Source: Anaerolineae bacterium
GTDB taxonomy: Bacteria; Chloroflexota; Anaerolineae; JAAYZQ01
Assembly (NCBI GenBank): GCA_016929795.1
Contig: JAFGIA010000218.1
Coordinates: 1 to 6,689, forward strand
Reading direction: 5' to 3'
DNA length: 6,689 bases
Part shown: positions 1 to 6,689 of the stretch, in pieces
How positions within the stretch are numbered: position 1 is the stretch's first letter
How the letters are laid out: each line of letters begins with the position of its first letter
Made by a program: the position numbers and the translations under genes
The notes under the pieces: model-generated
The model's input: only the letters and a program-made list of their open reading frames with translations
The model's database searches: none
What the model was told of the DNA's origin: nothing

Positions 1-505
1 CGACTCGCTGGAGCAACAGGCCCGCTATGTGATCCAGGGCAACGTGCGAGGCCTGGCGATCGGGGTGCAGAATATCACCTGGTTCGCCCTGGTGTCGCCG
101 CTCGACAGCTCGGAGCAGGGTCTGCTCTACCAGGATTTCACGCCCAAGCCGGCCTACTATGCCTACCAGACACTGACTACTCAGTTGGCACAGTACGACT
201 ATTCGCACACACTGGCGTCCCCTGGCGTGGAAGGTTACGTCTTTTACAACGACTTGCACAAGGAAAAGACGGTAGCCTGGGCAGCGGGTCAGATAGGGCA
301 GCCTGCCTACCTGACCTTTGTGGCGGGCACCGGGCTGCGGGTGGTGGACCGCTGGGGCAACAGTGCGTCTGTCCAGGACGGTGGCGCGGGCGATGCGGAC
401 GGGTTGGTCAACGGCTATATCACGATCCAGTTGCCGCCGCCTGAGCAGGACCCACATTCAGCCACGCCGGCACTGTCGGCGGAGCCTCTCTTTATTTCGA
501 GATAA
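1..505 (+). CDS. Secreted clan GH-A glycoside hydrolase-like protein, C-terminal fragment (5' end outside window)
   Basis: The reading frame is open from base 2, so the gene begins upstream; the GTG at 29 is an internal Val codon, since the residues before it (DSLEQQARY) match the complete paralogue encoded at 5601-3892. About 167 residues are visible. They cover the last strand and helix of a TIM barrel (VIQG, then NITWFALVSP, a helix around YYAYQTL) and a small C-terminal beta domain (PAYLT, DRWGN, DGLVNG) ending in AEPLFISR. Slightly more than half of the residues are identical by eye to residues 399-569 of the paralogue, and both end with the same AEPLF-I/L-S tail, so the TAA at 503-505 is the natural terminus. 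The catalytic residues would lie upstream of the window and cannot be checked. By family this would be an extracytoplasmic glycosidase; the substrate is unknown. The next gene follows on the same strand with essentially no gap, suggesting co-transcription. Confidence 0.8.
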   Translation, partial: DSLEQQARYVIQGNVRGLAIGVQNITWFALVSPLDSSEQGLLYQDFTPKPAYYAYQTLTTQLAQYDYSHTLASPGVEGYVFYNDLHKEKTVAWAAGQIGQPAYLTFVAGTGLRVVDRWGNSASVQDGGAGDADGLVNGYITIQLPPPEQDPHSATPALSAEPLFISR

Positions 506-529
506 GTGGTCTCGCCCGGCCAGGTTCGC

Positions 530-3500
530 ATGGGACGAAATCGCCGCCGATCCGATCCCGCATTGGAGCCGGCAGTCCGGCCCTACCTTCGGCATGCCCC
601 TGCCATTGCCCTGGGATTGCTCATCGCCGCCGTCACCCTGGTCAACCTGGCCTGGATCGCCGGCGATACCCGTCCCCAGCCCGAGTTCGACCCGCACCTC
701 TACCTGAGCGCGACCTTTGGCTTTGTCAACCAACTCGAGGAACAGGGGACGGCGCGATTGTGGCCGGCCATCGAGGGCATGAGCCTGCAGGGCCGGCCGC
801 CTCTCTACCAACTGCTCAGCGTCCCCTTCGTCTTGCTCTTTGGCCGCTCCGAAGACGCGGCTCTGGTGGTCAATTTGCTCTTTACCGCCGTCCTGCTGTG
901 GGCTACCTATGGCACCGGCCGGCTGGCGCGGAGTGGCTGGATCGGATTACTGGCTGCTTTTCTGGTTGGTACCTATCCTCCCATCCTTCACCTGTCTCGG
1001 ATGTACAGGCCGCAAGCCGCCCTGCCGGCTTGCGTCGCCGTGAGCCTCTTCCTGCTCTTGCTCCTGCTCAACCGGCGCTCCATCGGCATTGCCTGGTTGT
1101 TCGGCGCCTCCCTGGGGGCGGGCATGTTGATGCACCTCAATTTCCTCTACTTCCTGCCCGTGCCGGCTGTGGGCCTGGGCCTGTACATGCTGCTGTTCCA
1201 GACCCCACCCCGGCGTCCGGCCAGTCTCAAGGGGACGCCGCGCTGGCTGCTCGGGAAACTCGGCGATCCCTTTGTACTGCTCGGGTTGCTGCCGGCGGCG
1301 CTGATCGCCGCAGGGCTGGCGGCCGCCTGGTACCTGCCCCACAGCCAGGCTATTTTCGAGCTTCAGCGGGAGGTCGAATCCAATTATAGCTTTGCCCGGG
1401 GATTTGGCGGCGTGCCCCACAATTTCTGGTGGTACGCGCTCACAGCGCCCGGCGCCCTGTCCACGGTCCAGGCTTTGTTGCTCGGGCTGGGCCTGATACT
1501 CTGCCTGGGGCTGGGCCTGGCCCGGCGGCGGCTCGCTCCCCTGGTACTGGTCGTCATCTTTGCCCTTCTCTACGTCTTTTTTGGCCAGAGGGTGGGCGAT
1601 CTGGGTTGGCTCCATTTTGCACCGGCCCTGGCTGTGGCTGCCGCTCTCACGGCTGTGGGGCTCGGCGAATTGCAAGACGTGGGCCTGGCGCGCTGGCCTT
1701 CCGCAGGCCGGTGGATCTCGACGGTTGGGGTCCTGGGGTGTGTCGCCACCGCTGCCTTGACCTTTGCCACCGGCACCTGGGGGTTGCAGCCGTGGAGCCG
1801 GCCCCTCGTCCTGGCCCTGGGTTCTCCACTCGATACCGTCACCTGCACGTGGCGCATGCACTTGGCTTTCTGCCCCGATCGTGCTTCGAAGGATGACTGG
1901 CACGTGGACGACATCCTGGAGACCGTCCTCGACGATCCAGAATGCCAGAGCAGCCCCTGCCAACTGGCCGTCGTGCCCGCGGACGAGTATTTCAACCCCA
2001 TGACCTTTGACTCCTATCTGGCCCGTCTCTATCCTCAATCGCGTGACCTGGTGGTGGTCAACAATCCCGGCGGCTGGGCAGGCTGGCCCGGCGATGGACA
2101 ATGGCTCGCCAGCGACTACCTGGTCTTTGTGCCCACCATCCGGCACCCGGGCTATGGCAGAGAGATCCGAGCCGAGATCACGGCATTTCTGGAATCACCG
2201 CCGACCGATTTTGCAGATCTATACCGGCCAGTGGCTGCGTTTCCGCTCCCGGAGGGGATGACGGCCACGCTGCTCAAACGCAGCCAGCCCTTAACCATAG
2301 ACCGGGCCATCCCGATCTATGAGCAGGCCCACGAGCGGGTGCCTTCCGACGGCGCGCTGTGTGGGAACCTGGGCACCCTGTATCTGCGAGCGGGCGACGA
2401 GTCGCGGGCCGAGGAACGGCTCCTGGAGGCTACCCGGGTCGCGATTCGCCCCGGCCTTTATCTCCGGGCCTTGGGCGCCCTGTACCAGGATCAGGGGCGG
2501 GAAGAGCAGGCCGTCGCGGCGTTTCGCCAGGCCATCAAGCAGGAGCCCTTCGAGCCCCGGAGCTATCGCCACCTGGCCGATCTGTTCGAGGCCAGGGGCG
2601 ACTGGCAGGCGGCCGTCCTCGTCTACGAACAGGCCATCCGCAACAACCCGCGCCTTGCGTGGCCCCACCTGGACCTGGGCGCTCTTTATGTGCGGGCTGG
2701 CCTCCCGGCCGACGCCAGCGCGGCCTACCAGGCGGCGCTCCGAGTCGATCCCTGGAATGAATCGGCACGCGCCAATCTGAACGATCCCCACTGGAGCCTG
2801 GCTTCCAGCCTGGGCACCCTCCGCGCCTATGCCGGTGACACGCCCCTGGACTGGTGGCAGGACGAGACCTGGGTCAGGCGCTATCCCGATCCGCCGGACA
2901 CCCTGGTGGGCCGCTCGGTAGTGGAGGCCGGGGGCCAGGTCCGTCCCGACCAGATCTTTTTCCATCCCGCGGGAGCCAGCCAGGTTACACGCCTCTCCTT
3001 CGACGTCCAGGTGAACCAATACGACGCACTGCAGGTCGGATATGGCCTGGCCGATCAGGTGGCTGGCCTGTCCAACGGCGTGCGCCTCACGCTGCAAGCC
3101 AGTGAGGATAGTGGCGGATCGTATACCACATTGTGGCAAGAGAACGTCACGAGTTCCGCCTGGCAGGCGCACACTGTGCCCCTCATCGATTATTGGGGCC
3201 AGGACCTATCGTTTCGGCTGGACGTGGACGCCCTGGGCGACGATAGCTATGACTGGTTGCAGGCGACCGTGCGTCTGTTTCCCGCTGTGCGGGTTTGGGA
3301 TCTGGCTGCAAACCTGGCGTCGGTGCAGGTCGCGGGTCCGGATGCTGCCCTGGTATGGAATGGCACGGCTGCGTGGCAGGACGGTAACGGGCGTTCCCTC
3401 GTCACCCTCTCGCAGTCTCCGGTCCAGGGCGCGGCGCGGCACAACCAGGTTCAATTCCATCCCTTTGGGCAAGGGCAGGACACCGTGTTGAGGTGGACTG

Positions 3501-3811
3501 TCGAGGATAATCCATATACGGGGTTGAGAACCACCTATGCTCTGGCTGACGAGGCTGCGGGACAGTCGGATGGCGTGGACTTGGGCATTTCAGTCAGCAC
3601 CGACGGCGGCAGGACCTTCACACCCCTCCTCGAAAGCCGGGTGGTGGAAGACACCTGGCAGGCGGCCATGCTGGACCTGGCGGACACCCTGGGCCAGGAC
3701 CTCGTCGTGGAGTTGCGCTCCTCCAGCTACGGAAGCGATAACTATGACTGGCTGCAGGTCACCGTGGACCTGATGGTCCCTTCGGGCACTTTCGAAGCAT
3801 CGGTGCCATAG
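530..3811 (+). CDS. GT-C/PMT_2-like membrane glycosyltransferase fused to TPRs and two C-terminal beta domains
   Basis: This is a protein of about 1,093 residues (numbering from ATG 530). Residues 22-418 form a multi-pass membrane domain with roughly ten hydrophobic helices. The first external loop carries EFDPHLYL, whose Asp54 sits where GT39/ArnT-type enzymes, which use polyprenyl-phosphate sugars, keep their catalytic acid. GRPPLYQLL and RMYRPQAALP are also typical of PMT_2-like proteins. Residues 419-588 form an extracytoplasmic domain with four cysteines (about 439, 448, 472, 477). Four TPRs follow (609-744), then two homologous beta-rich domains (about 804-918 and 971-1087). The role inferred is transfer of a sugar from a lipid carrier outside the membrane; donor and acceptor are unknown. 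The frame is open from GTG 506, immediately after the upstream TAA. ATG 530 is preferred because AGG at 522-524 lies 5 bases before it and a basic MGRNRRR segment then precedes helix 1; GTG 506 has only a weak GAG upstream. The gene follows a glycosidase-like gene with no gap. Confidence 0.8.
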   Translation: MGRNRRRSDPALEPAVRPYLRHAPAIALGLLIAAVTLVNLAWIAGDTRPQPEFDPHLYLSATFGFVNQLEEQGTARLWPAIEGMSLQGRPPLYQLLSVPFVLLFGRSEDAALVVNLLFTAVLLWATYGTGRLARSGWIGLLAAFLVGTYPPILHLSRMYRPQAALPACVAVSLFLLLLLLNRRSIGIAWLFGASLGAGMLMHLNFLYFLPVPAVGLGLYMLLFQTPPRRPASLKGTPRWLLGKLGDPFVLLGLLPAALIAAGLAAAWYLPHSQAIFELQREVESNYSFARGFGGVPHNFWWYALTAPGALSTVQALLLGLGLILCLGLGLARRRLAPLVLVVIFALLYVFFGQRVGDLGWLHFAPALAVAAALTAVGLGELQDVGLARWPSAGRWISTVGVLGCVATAALTFATGTWGLQPWSRPLVLALGSPLDTVTCTWRMHLAFCPDRASKDDWHVDDILETVLDDPECQSSPCQLAVVPADEYFNPMTFDSYLARLYPQSRDLVVVNNPGGWAGWPGDGQWLASDYLVFVPTIRHPGYGREIRAEITAFLESPPTDFADLYRPVAAFPLPEGMTATLLKRSQPLTIDRAIPIYEQAHERVPSDGALCGNLGTLYLRAGDESRAEERLLEATRVAIRPGLYLRALGALYQDQGREEQAVAAFRQAIKQEPFEPRSYRHLADLFEARGDWQAAVLVYEQAIRNNPRLAWPHLDLGALYVRAGLPADASAAYQAALRVDPWNESARANLNDPHWSLASSLGTLRAYAGDTPLDWWQDETWVRRYPDPPDTLVGRSVVEAGGQVRPDQIFFHPAGASQVTRLSFDVQVNQYDALQVGYGLADQVAGLSNGVRLTLQASEDSGGSYTTLWQENVTSSAWQAHTVPLIDYWGQDLSFRLDVDALGDDSYDWLQATVRLFPAVRVWDLAANLASVQVAGPDAALVWNGTAAWQDGNGRSLVTLSQSPVQGAARHNQVQFHPFGQGQDTVLRWTVEDNPYTGLRTTYALADEAAGQSDGVDLGISVSTDGGRTFTPLLESRVVEDTWQAAMLDLADTLGQDLVVELRSSSYGSDNYDWLQVTVDLMVPSGTFEASVP
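2354..2761 (+). repeat. Four consecutive tetratricopeptide repeats within the glycosyltransferase gene
   Basis: Residues 609-744 (from ATG 530) divide exactly into four units of 34 residues. Each has the TPR pattern: LG-LY or LA-LF near positions 6-10, G at position 14, a small residue plus aromatic or leucine near 20-23, A near 26 and P near 31 (units contain GTLYLRAGD, GALYQDQGR, ADLFEARGD and GALYVRAGL). A degenerate lead-in helix (AIPIYEQAHERVP) precedes them. TPRs are protein-protein interaction scaffolds. Here they follow the last predicted membrane helix and the extracytoplasmic domain, so they probably lie outside the membrane. The repeat is at protein level; the DNA copies are diverged. 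Confidence 0.88.
2939..3790 (+). repeat. Tandem pair of homologous beta-rich domains at the C-terminus of the glycosyltransferase
   Basis: Two copies of about 115 residues lie at bases 2939-3283 and 3440-3790, joined by a linker of about 50 residues. Shared landmarks in order are F-HP near the start; GYGLADQVAG against TYALADEAAG; NGV-L-L or DGV-L-I; an Asp-box-like S-x-D-x-G-x-[ST]-[FY] (SEDSGGSY and STDGGRTF); W-QA; GQDL; and a terminal YDWLQ-TV. The DNA coding for the last element is 21 of 24 identical (3248-3271 against 3743-3766). The pattern resembles carbohydrate-binding or sialidase-like beta modules, but I do not recognise the family. Sugar binding is inference from the Asp-box-like motif and the context. 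Confidence 0.8.
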
Positions 3812-3891
3812 GCCCCCCTTTTCCTGCGCATCGTGCTCGCAGTTACAAGGTTGCTTGGCTCCACGCCGTAAAACGACTTGCCCCATCCGGT

Positions 3892-5601
3892 TTATTGCGA
3901 TAGGAAAAGCGGCTCTGCGGTGTAGCGGTACCAATCTCCGGGTGTGTCGGGTGGCACTGCCGGTGGCACGGGCAGCTCGATCAGAATCGATCCGTTCACG
4001 CTCCCATCCACATCCCCTTCGCCGCCGTCGGCTATGTAGGTTACATTCCCGTTTCGATCTGCCCTGCGCACCTGGTCGGCGCCGGGCATCGTCAGGTATG
4101 CCGGCTGCAACGGCTCACCCCATGCCCACGCCACGATCTTGGTCCGGCCGCCACCGTCCGTGAAAGCGTACGCTTCGACACCAGGCGCGTCGAGAGTGTG
4201 CGAGTAGCCATAGCCCGCCAGCTCGCTCGTCAACGTCTGGTAGGCATAGAAGGCCGGCTTGGGTGAGAAATCGCAGTATAGTAGCCCCTGCTCGTTGAGA
4301 TCGTAAGGAGGCGACACGAGGGCAAACCAGGTGACATTGACCGCACCCGCTGCCAGCGCCCGGGCGTGTCCCTGGATGACGTAACGCGCTTGCTGCTCCA
4401 GCGTGGAAGGCCGGTCCGGGTATCCGTGCTCGGCCAGCTCAGTCACCCACACCGGCTTTTCCACGGCAAAGCACGTCGCCATCCTGTTGCGCAAGTGCTC
4501 GATCTTGGCGCCGACGTCGATACCCCCCGCCTCATATGGCGCGCCCTGTCCATCCTCCACGTCGCCGCACGTTGGCGGGTTGCCGGCCGGCACCCAACGC
4601 TCCCATTCCAGGGCATAGTCGGCAAAATAGTGCACGTTGATCGCGTCGACGTACGACGCTCCCCCCGTCGCCATGACATCGTCGGGGAAATAGCGGTAGA
4701 AGGGGCCGTCGTATTCAGTAAAGGCATCGTACGCCACGCCGCCCATCAGCACGGTGGCGTCAGGATCGGCCGCCTTGATGGCCGGATAGGCGACTTGGGC
4801 CATGGGAGTGTACTTGTTGCCAAAAAAGCCGCCACAACCCTGGCCCACGTCCGCAAGCTCTGGTGTCGTGCCGTCGGGCTCGTTCCTCAGCTCCCAAACG
4901 TGAATGTTCCACGGGGGCTCCTTGTAACGCGTGACCAGGTCGGTGACAAACTGGGCAAACTCGTCCAGGCGATCCTGGCGAACCGGCGAGCACGTGAGCT
5001 GGTAGGGCTCGTCGGCGGCCCATCCGGGCACGTCATCGATTGTGCCGATCAGGTGCACCCCGGTGTCTGCAATGAGCGCGAGCTTTTCGTCGTGATCTGG
5101 GCCCCAGACGTACACGGGTGGCTGGCCCTCCAGCGGTGCGTCGGGCTGGATTACGGCCCAGTTAATGCGCACGCGCGACCAGCTCGCTCCACTCTCCTGG
5201 AGGGCATCGACAAGCCTGGTGAAATTCGCCTCATACAGCGCGCGCCACTCGTCCTGCGCGTGCCGATCCCGGCTGGTCTGTCCAAACTCGTCCGGGACGA
5301 CCTGGTGTAGTGCTGCGATCTGGAGGGAGAAGGGCGAGTCCGGCGAATCAGGGGGAAGGTTCCTATGGTTGCGCAGCATGATGGGGAGTAGACTAAGGTA
5401 GGTAGAAGTGGTAATGGTCCGGGACGAGGTCAGGATATGAGAGTCGTCAGAGATAGAAGCCACCGCGGAAAGAGAAAGGATCTCGATCTCAGGGTGCACT
5501 GCGGCCGGGTCAGTCGCCCCGGCATCGGGGACGCGGGTGAGGAGTGTCATGAACAGAAGCAGGAATACGATGAGACACAGGACGTATATCCGCCCTTTCA
5601 T
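3892..5601 (-). CDS. Secreted clan GH-A (GH39/GH5-like) glycoside hydrolase-like protein
   Basis: The 569-residue protein starts with a signal peptide: K2 and R4, a hydrophobic core at about 5-22, and a likely cleavage site after A27-G28-A29. A linker follows, with LLPIMLRNHR at 71-80, resembling the LPLVLRN-type stretch of Chloroflexota exported proteins. Residues about 92-460 are a TIM barrel: SWSRVRINWAVIQP (140-153), then WELRNEP with the acid/base Glu241 at the end of strand 4, INVHYFADY (321-329), and KPVWVTE with nucleophile Glu388 at strand 7. Residues 465-545 form a small beta domain, ending in AEPLFLSQ. Both clan GH-A catalytic glutamates are present, so a retaining glycosidase acting outside the membrane is plausible; the substrate is unknown. 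ATG 5601 is supported by GGAGG 4 bases upstream. The gene starts 32 bases after the nuoN stop with no terminator between, so it may be read from the nuo transcript or from a promoter inside nuoN. It converges on the glycosyltransferase gene across 80 bases. Confidence 0.85.
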   Translation of the reverse strand: MKGRIYVLCLIVFLLLFMTLLTRVPDAGATDPAAVHPEIEILSLSAVASISDDSHILTSSRTITTSTYLSLLPIMLRNHRNLPPDSPDSPFSLQIAALHQVVPDEFGQTSRDRHAQDEWRALYEANFTRLVDALQESGASWSRVRINWAVIQPDAPLEGQPPVYVWGPDHDEKLALIADTGVHLIGTIDDVPGWAADEPYQLTCSPVRQDRLDEFAQFVTDLVTRYKEPPWNIHVWELRNEPDGTTPELADVGQGCGGFFGNKYTPMAQVAYPAIKAADPDATVLMGGVAYDAFTEYDGPFYRYFPDDVMATGGASYVDAINVHYFADYALEWERWVPAGNPPTCGDVEDGQGAPYEAGGIDVGAKIEHLRNRMATCFAVEKPVWVTELAEHGYPDRPSTLEQQARYVIQGHARALAAGAVNVTWFALVSPPYDLNEQGLLYCDFSPKPAFYAYQTLTSELAGYGYSHTLDAPGVEAYAFTDGGGRTKIVAWAWGEPLQPAYLTMPGADQVRRADRNGNVTYIADGGEGDVDGSVNGSILIELPVPPAVPPDTPGDWYRYTAEPLFLSQ

Positions 5602-5605
5602 CTTG

Positions 5606-5610
5606 CCTCC
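5606..5610 (-). promoter_or_regulatory. Shine-Dalgarno site of the glycosidase-like gene
   Basis: On the minus strand GGAGG is followed by CAAG and then ATG. This is a near-consensus site with a slightly short 4-base spacer. It lies in the 32-base gap after the nuoN stop codon and fixes the start of the secreted protein at 5601. Neither of the two plus-strand coding starts considered here (506 and 530) has a comparable site. Confidence 0.75.
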
Positions 5611-5633
5611 GCTCTGTGGAGTTGAGAGAAGTG

Positions 5634-6689
5634 TCAGTGCCCGAGCAGTCCTGCTGCAGCAATGCGCGCCAGTTCTGTGATCCCTGGCCAGATCCCCAAC
5701 ACCACCACCGCCACCGCTGCGATCCCCACGCCGGCAGCTAGCGCCGGGCAGAGCCCGTCAGCACGCCGTCCTTCAGGTGCCTCGCGCATATACATCGCCG
5801 CTACCACGCGCAGATAATAGTATGCCGAGATGACGCTGTTGATCACCCCCACAATCGCCAGCCATGCCAGTCCGGCCTGCACGGCTGCGCCGAACACGTA
5901 CAGCTTGGCAAGAAAGCCGACCAGTGGTGGCACACCTGCCAGCGACAGCATGAATACCGTCATGGCTGCCGCGAGCCCGGGCTGACGCCGGCGCATCCCC
6001 TGCAAGGCGTCAATCGTCTCCCCCTGTGCGCTGCCCCCTTCAAACCGTGTCGCCGCCACGAGGACGGCAAATGCCCCCGTGTTCATGAACGCATAGGCCA
6101 GCAGGTAAAAGAGAACCCCGGTCACCCCCGCTTCGTTGCCCACGGCCACACCCACCAGGACGTAGCCTGCGTGCGCGATGCTCGAATAGGCCAGCATACG
6201 CTTCACGCTTGCCTGCCGCAAGGCCGCCAGGTTCCCCACCGTCATCGTCAGCGCTGCGAGCACGGCGAGCGCCAGCGGCGCGCCCACCTGGCCGGCAAAT
6301 GCATAGATCACTACCCGCCCGAGGGCGGCGAAAGCCGCTGCCTTGGCGCCGACGCTCATGAACGCCGTGACGGGCGTCGGTGCGCCTTCGTACACGTCGG
6401 GTGTCCACCATTGGAATGGCACCAATGCGACTTTGAAGCCGAATCCGACGAGCATCAATCCCAGTCCGACGCCGAGCAGCGACGGTATAGTCTCGAGCGC
6501 GAGGACGTGGGCGCGGATCCCGGCGAGCGAGGTCGTGCCGGCCTGGCCATACACGAGCGCCATGCCATAGACCAAAAAGCCAGTGGCAAAGGCGCCGAGC
6601 ATAAAGTACTTGAGTGCCGCCTCTGACGAGCGGCGCTCGGCACGGTTCAATCCGACCAGGGCATAGAGCGCAATCGACAGGATCTCGAG
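5634..6689 (-). CDS. nuoN: NADH-quinone oxidoreductase subunit N (complex I), N-terminus outside window
   Basis: This is the antiporter-like membrane subunit N of respiratory complex I, which pumps protons as quinone is reduced. The frame stays open to the window edge: LEILSIALYALVG precedes the TTG at 6650, matching the ELMSLPLYAL region of the family, so that TTG is internal. About 351 of the usual 480-500 residues are visible, and the natural C-terminus is present (WPGI, then GLLGH). Family landmarks are EAALKYF; FK-ALVPFQWWTPDVYEGAP; a Lys in SVGAKAAAF; RQASVKRMLAYSSIAHAGY; and GFLAKLY. The lysines at about 86, 116, 163 and 262 of the visible part correspond, from memory, to the conserved Lys217, 247, 295 and 395 of E. 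coli NuoN. Glu2 corresponds to its Glu133. All appear intact, so the gene is probably functional. nuoN commonly closes a nuo operon, and here a glycosidase-like gene follows 32 bases later. Confidence 0.95.
   Translation of the reverse strand, partial: LEILSIALYALVGLNRAERRSSEAALKYFMLGAFATGFLVYGMALVYGQAGTTSLAGIRAHVLALETIPSLLGVGLGLMLVGFGFKVALVPFQWWTPDVYEGAPTPVTAFMSVGAKAAAFAALGRVVIYAFAGQVGAPLALAVLAALTMTVGNLAALRQASVKRMLAYSSIAHAGYVLVGVAVGNEAGVTGVLFYLLAYAFMNTGAFAVLVAATRFEGGSAQGETIDALQGMRRRQPGLAAAMTVFMLSLAGVPPLVGFLAKLYVFGAAVQAGLAWLAIVGVINSVISAYYYLRVVAAMYMREAPEGRRADGLCPALAAGVGIAAVAVVVLGIWPGITELARIAAAGLLGH

Noticed and set aside
947..2146. Minus-strand open frame of 399 codons opposite the glycosyltransferase membrane domain
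   Set aside because: The product is rich in Gln, Gly and Pro with no domain pattern. The opposite strand encodes clear membrane helices, so this is a compositional shadow.
3812..3891. Possible bidirectional terminator in the convergent gap (CTGCG at 3824-3828 pairing with CGCAG at 3838-3842)
   Set aside because: The stem is only 5 bp with a 9-base loop and has no T-tract after it on either strand, so it is not a convincing intrinsic terminator. Nothing else is evident in this gap.
1..4407. Invertible segment flanked by inverted repeats formed by the two glycosidase-like copies
   Set aside because: The copies are related at protein level but, at slightly over half identity, too diverged in DNA for homologous recombination. 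No recombinase gene or short perfect inverted repeat was seen.
4366..5310. Long plus-strand open frame of 314 codons opposite the glycosidase-like gene
   Set aside because: It is antisense to a gene with a signal peptide, catalytic motifs and a paralogue. Its translation has no recognisable domain, and long antisense frames are expected at high G+C.
5634..6650. nuoN starting at TTG 6650 as a short complete gene
   Set aside because: The frame continues upstream to the window edge with family-matching residues (LEILSIALYALVG), so the gene is truncated by the window, not by a late start.

Overview
The window looks like a chromosomal stretch from a high-G+C bacterium, most likely a Chloroflexota (Anaerolineae-like) lineage. 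This rests on three things: a secreted glycosidase-like protein with an LPIMLRN stretch, resembling the LPLVLRN-type segments common in Chloroflexota exported proteins; a long PMT-type glycosyltransferase with a TPR tail; and a respiratory complex I gene. The taxonomic call is an inference. No tRNA, rRNA, CRISPR array, insertion sequence or integrase is visible.

Layout. Plus strand, 1-505: the 3' end of a gene for a clan GH-A glycoside hydrolase-like protein, cut by the window start. Its TAA stop is followed directly, in the same frame, by a second open frame (GTG at 506, ATG at 530) that ends at 3811. That gene encodes a roughly 1,093-residue protein: a multi-pass GT-C/PMT_2-like membrane domain, an extracytoplasmic domain, four exact 34-residue TPRs, and two homologous beta-rich domains at the C-terminus. 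An 80-base convergent intergenic gap follows. Minus strand, 5601-3892: a complete 569-residue secreted clan GH-A-like protein with both catalytic glutamates visible. Its C-terminal 170 residues are paralogous to the fragment at the window start. Minus strand, 6689-5634: the C-terminal two thirds of NuoN, the proton-pumping complex I subunit N, cut by the window end. The glycosidase gene starts 32 bases after the nuoN stop with a strong ribosome binding site.

How the parts relate. Two paralogous glycosidase-like genes face each other across one large glycosyltransferase-TPR gene. This suggests an envelope or exopolysaccharide glycan locus abutting the end of a nuo operon. The substrate of neither enzyme type can be read from the sequence. 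The most distinctive element is the domain architecture of the central protein, especially its duplicated C-terminal module with Asp-box-like motifs.
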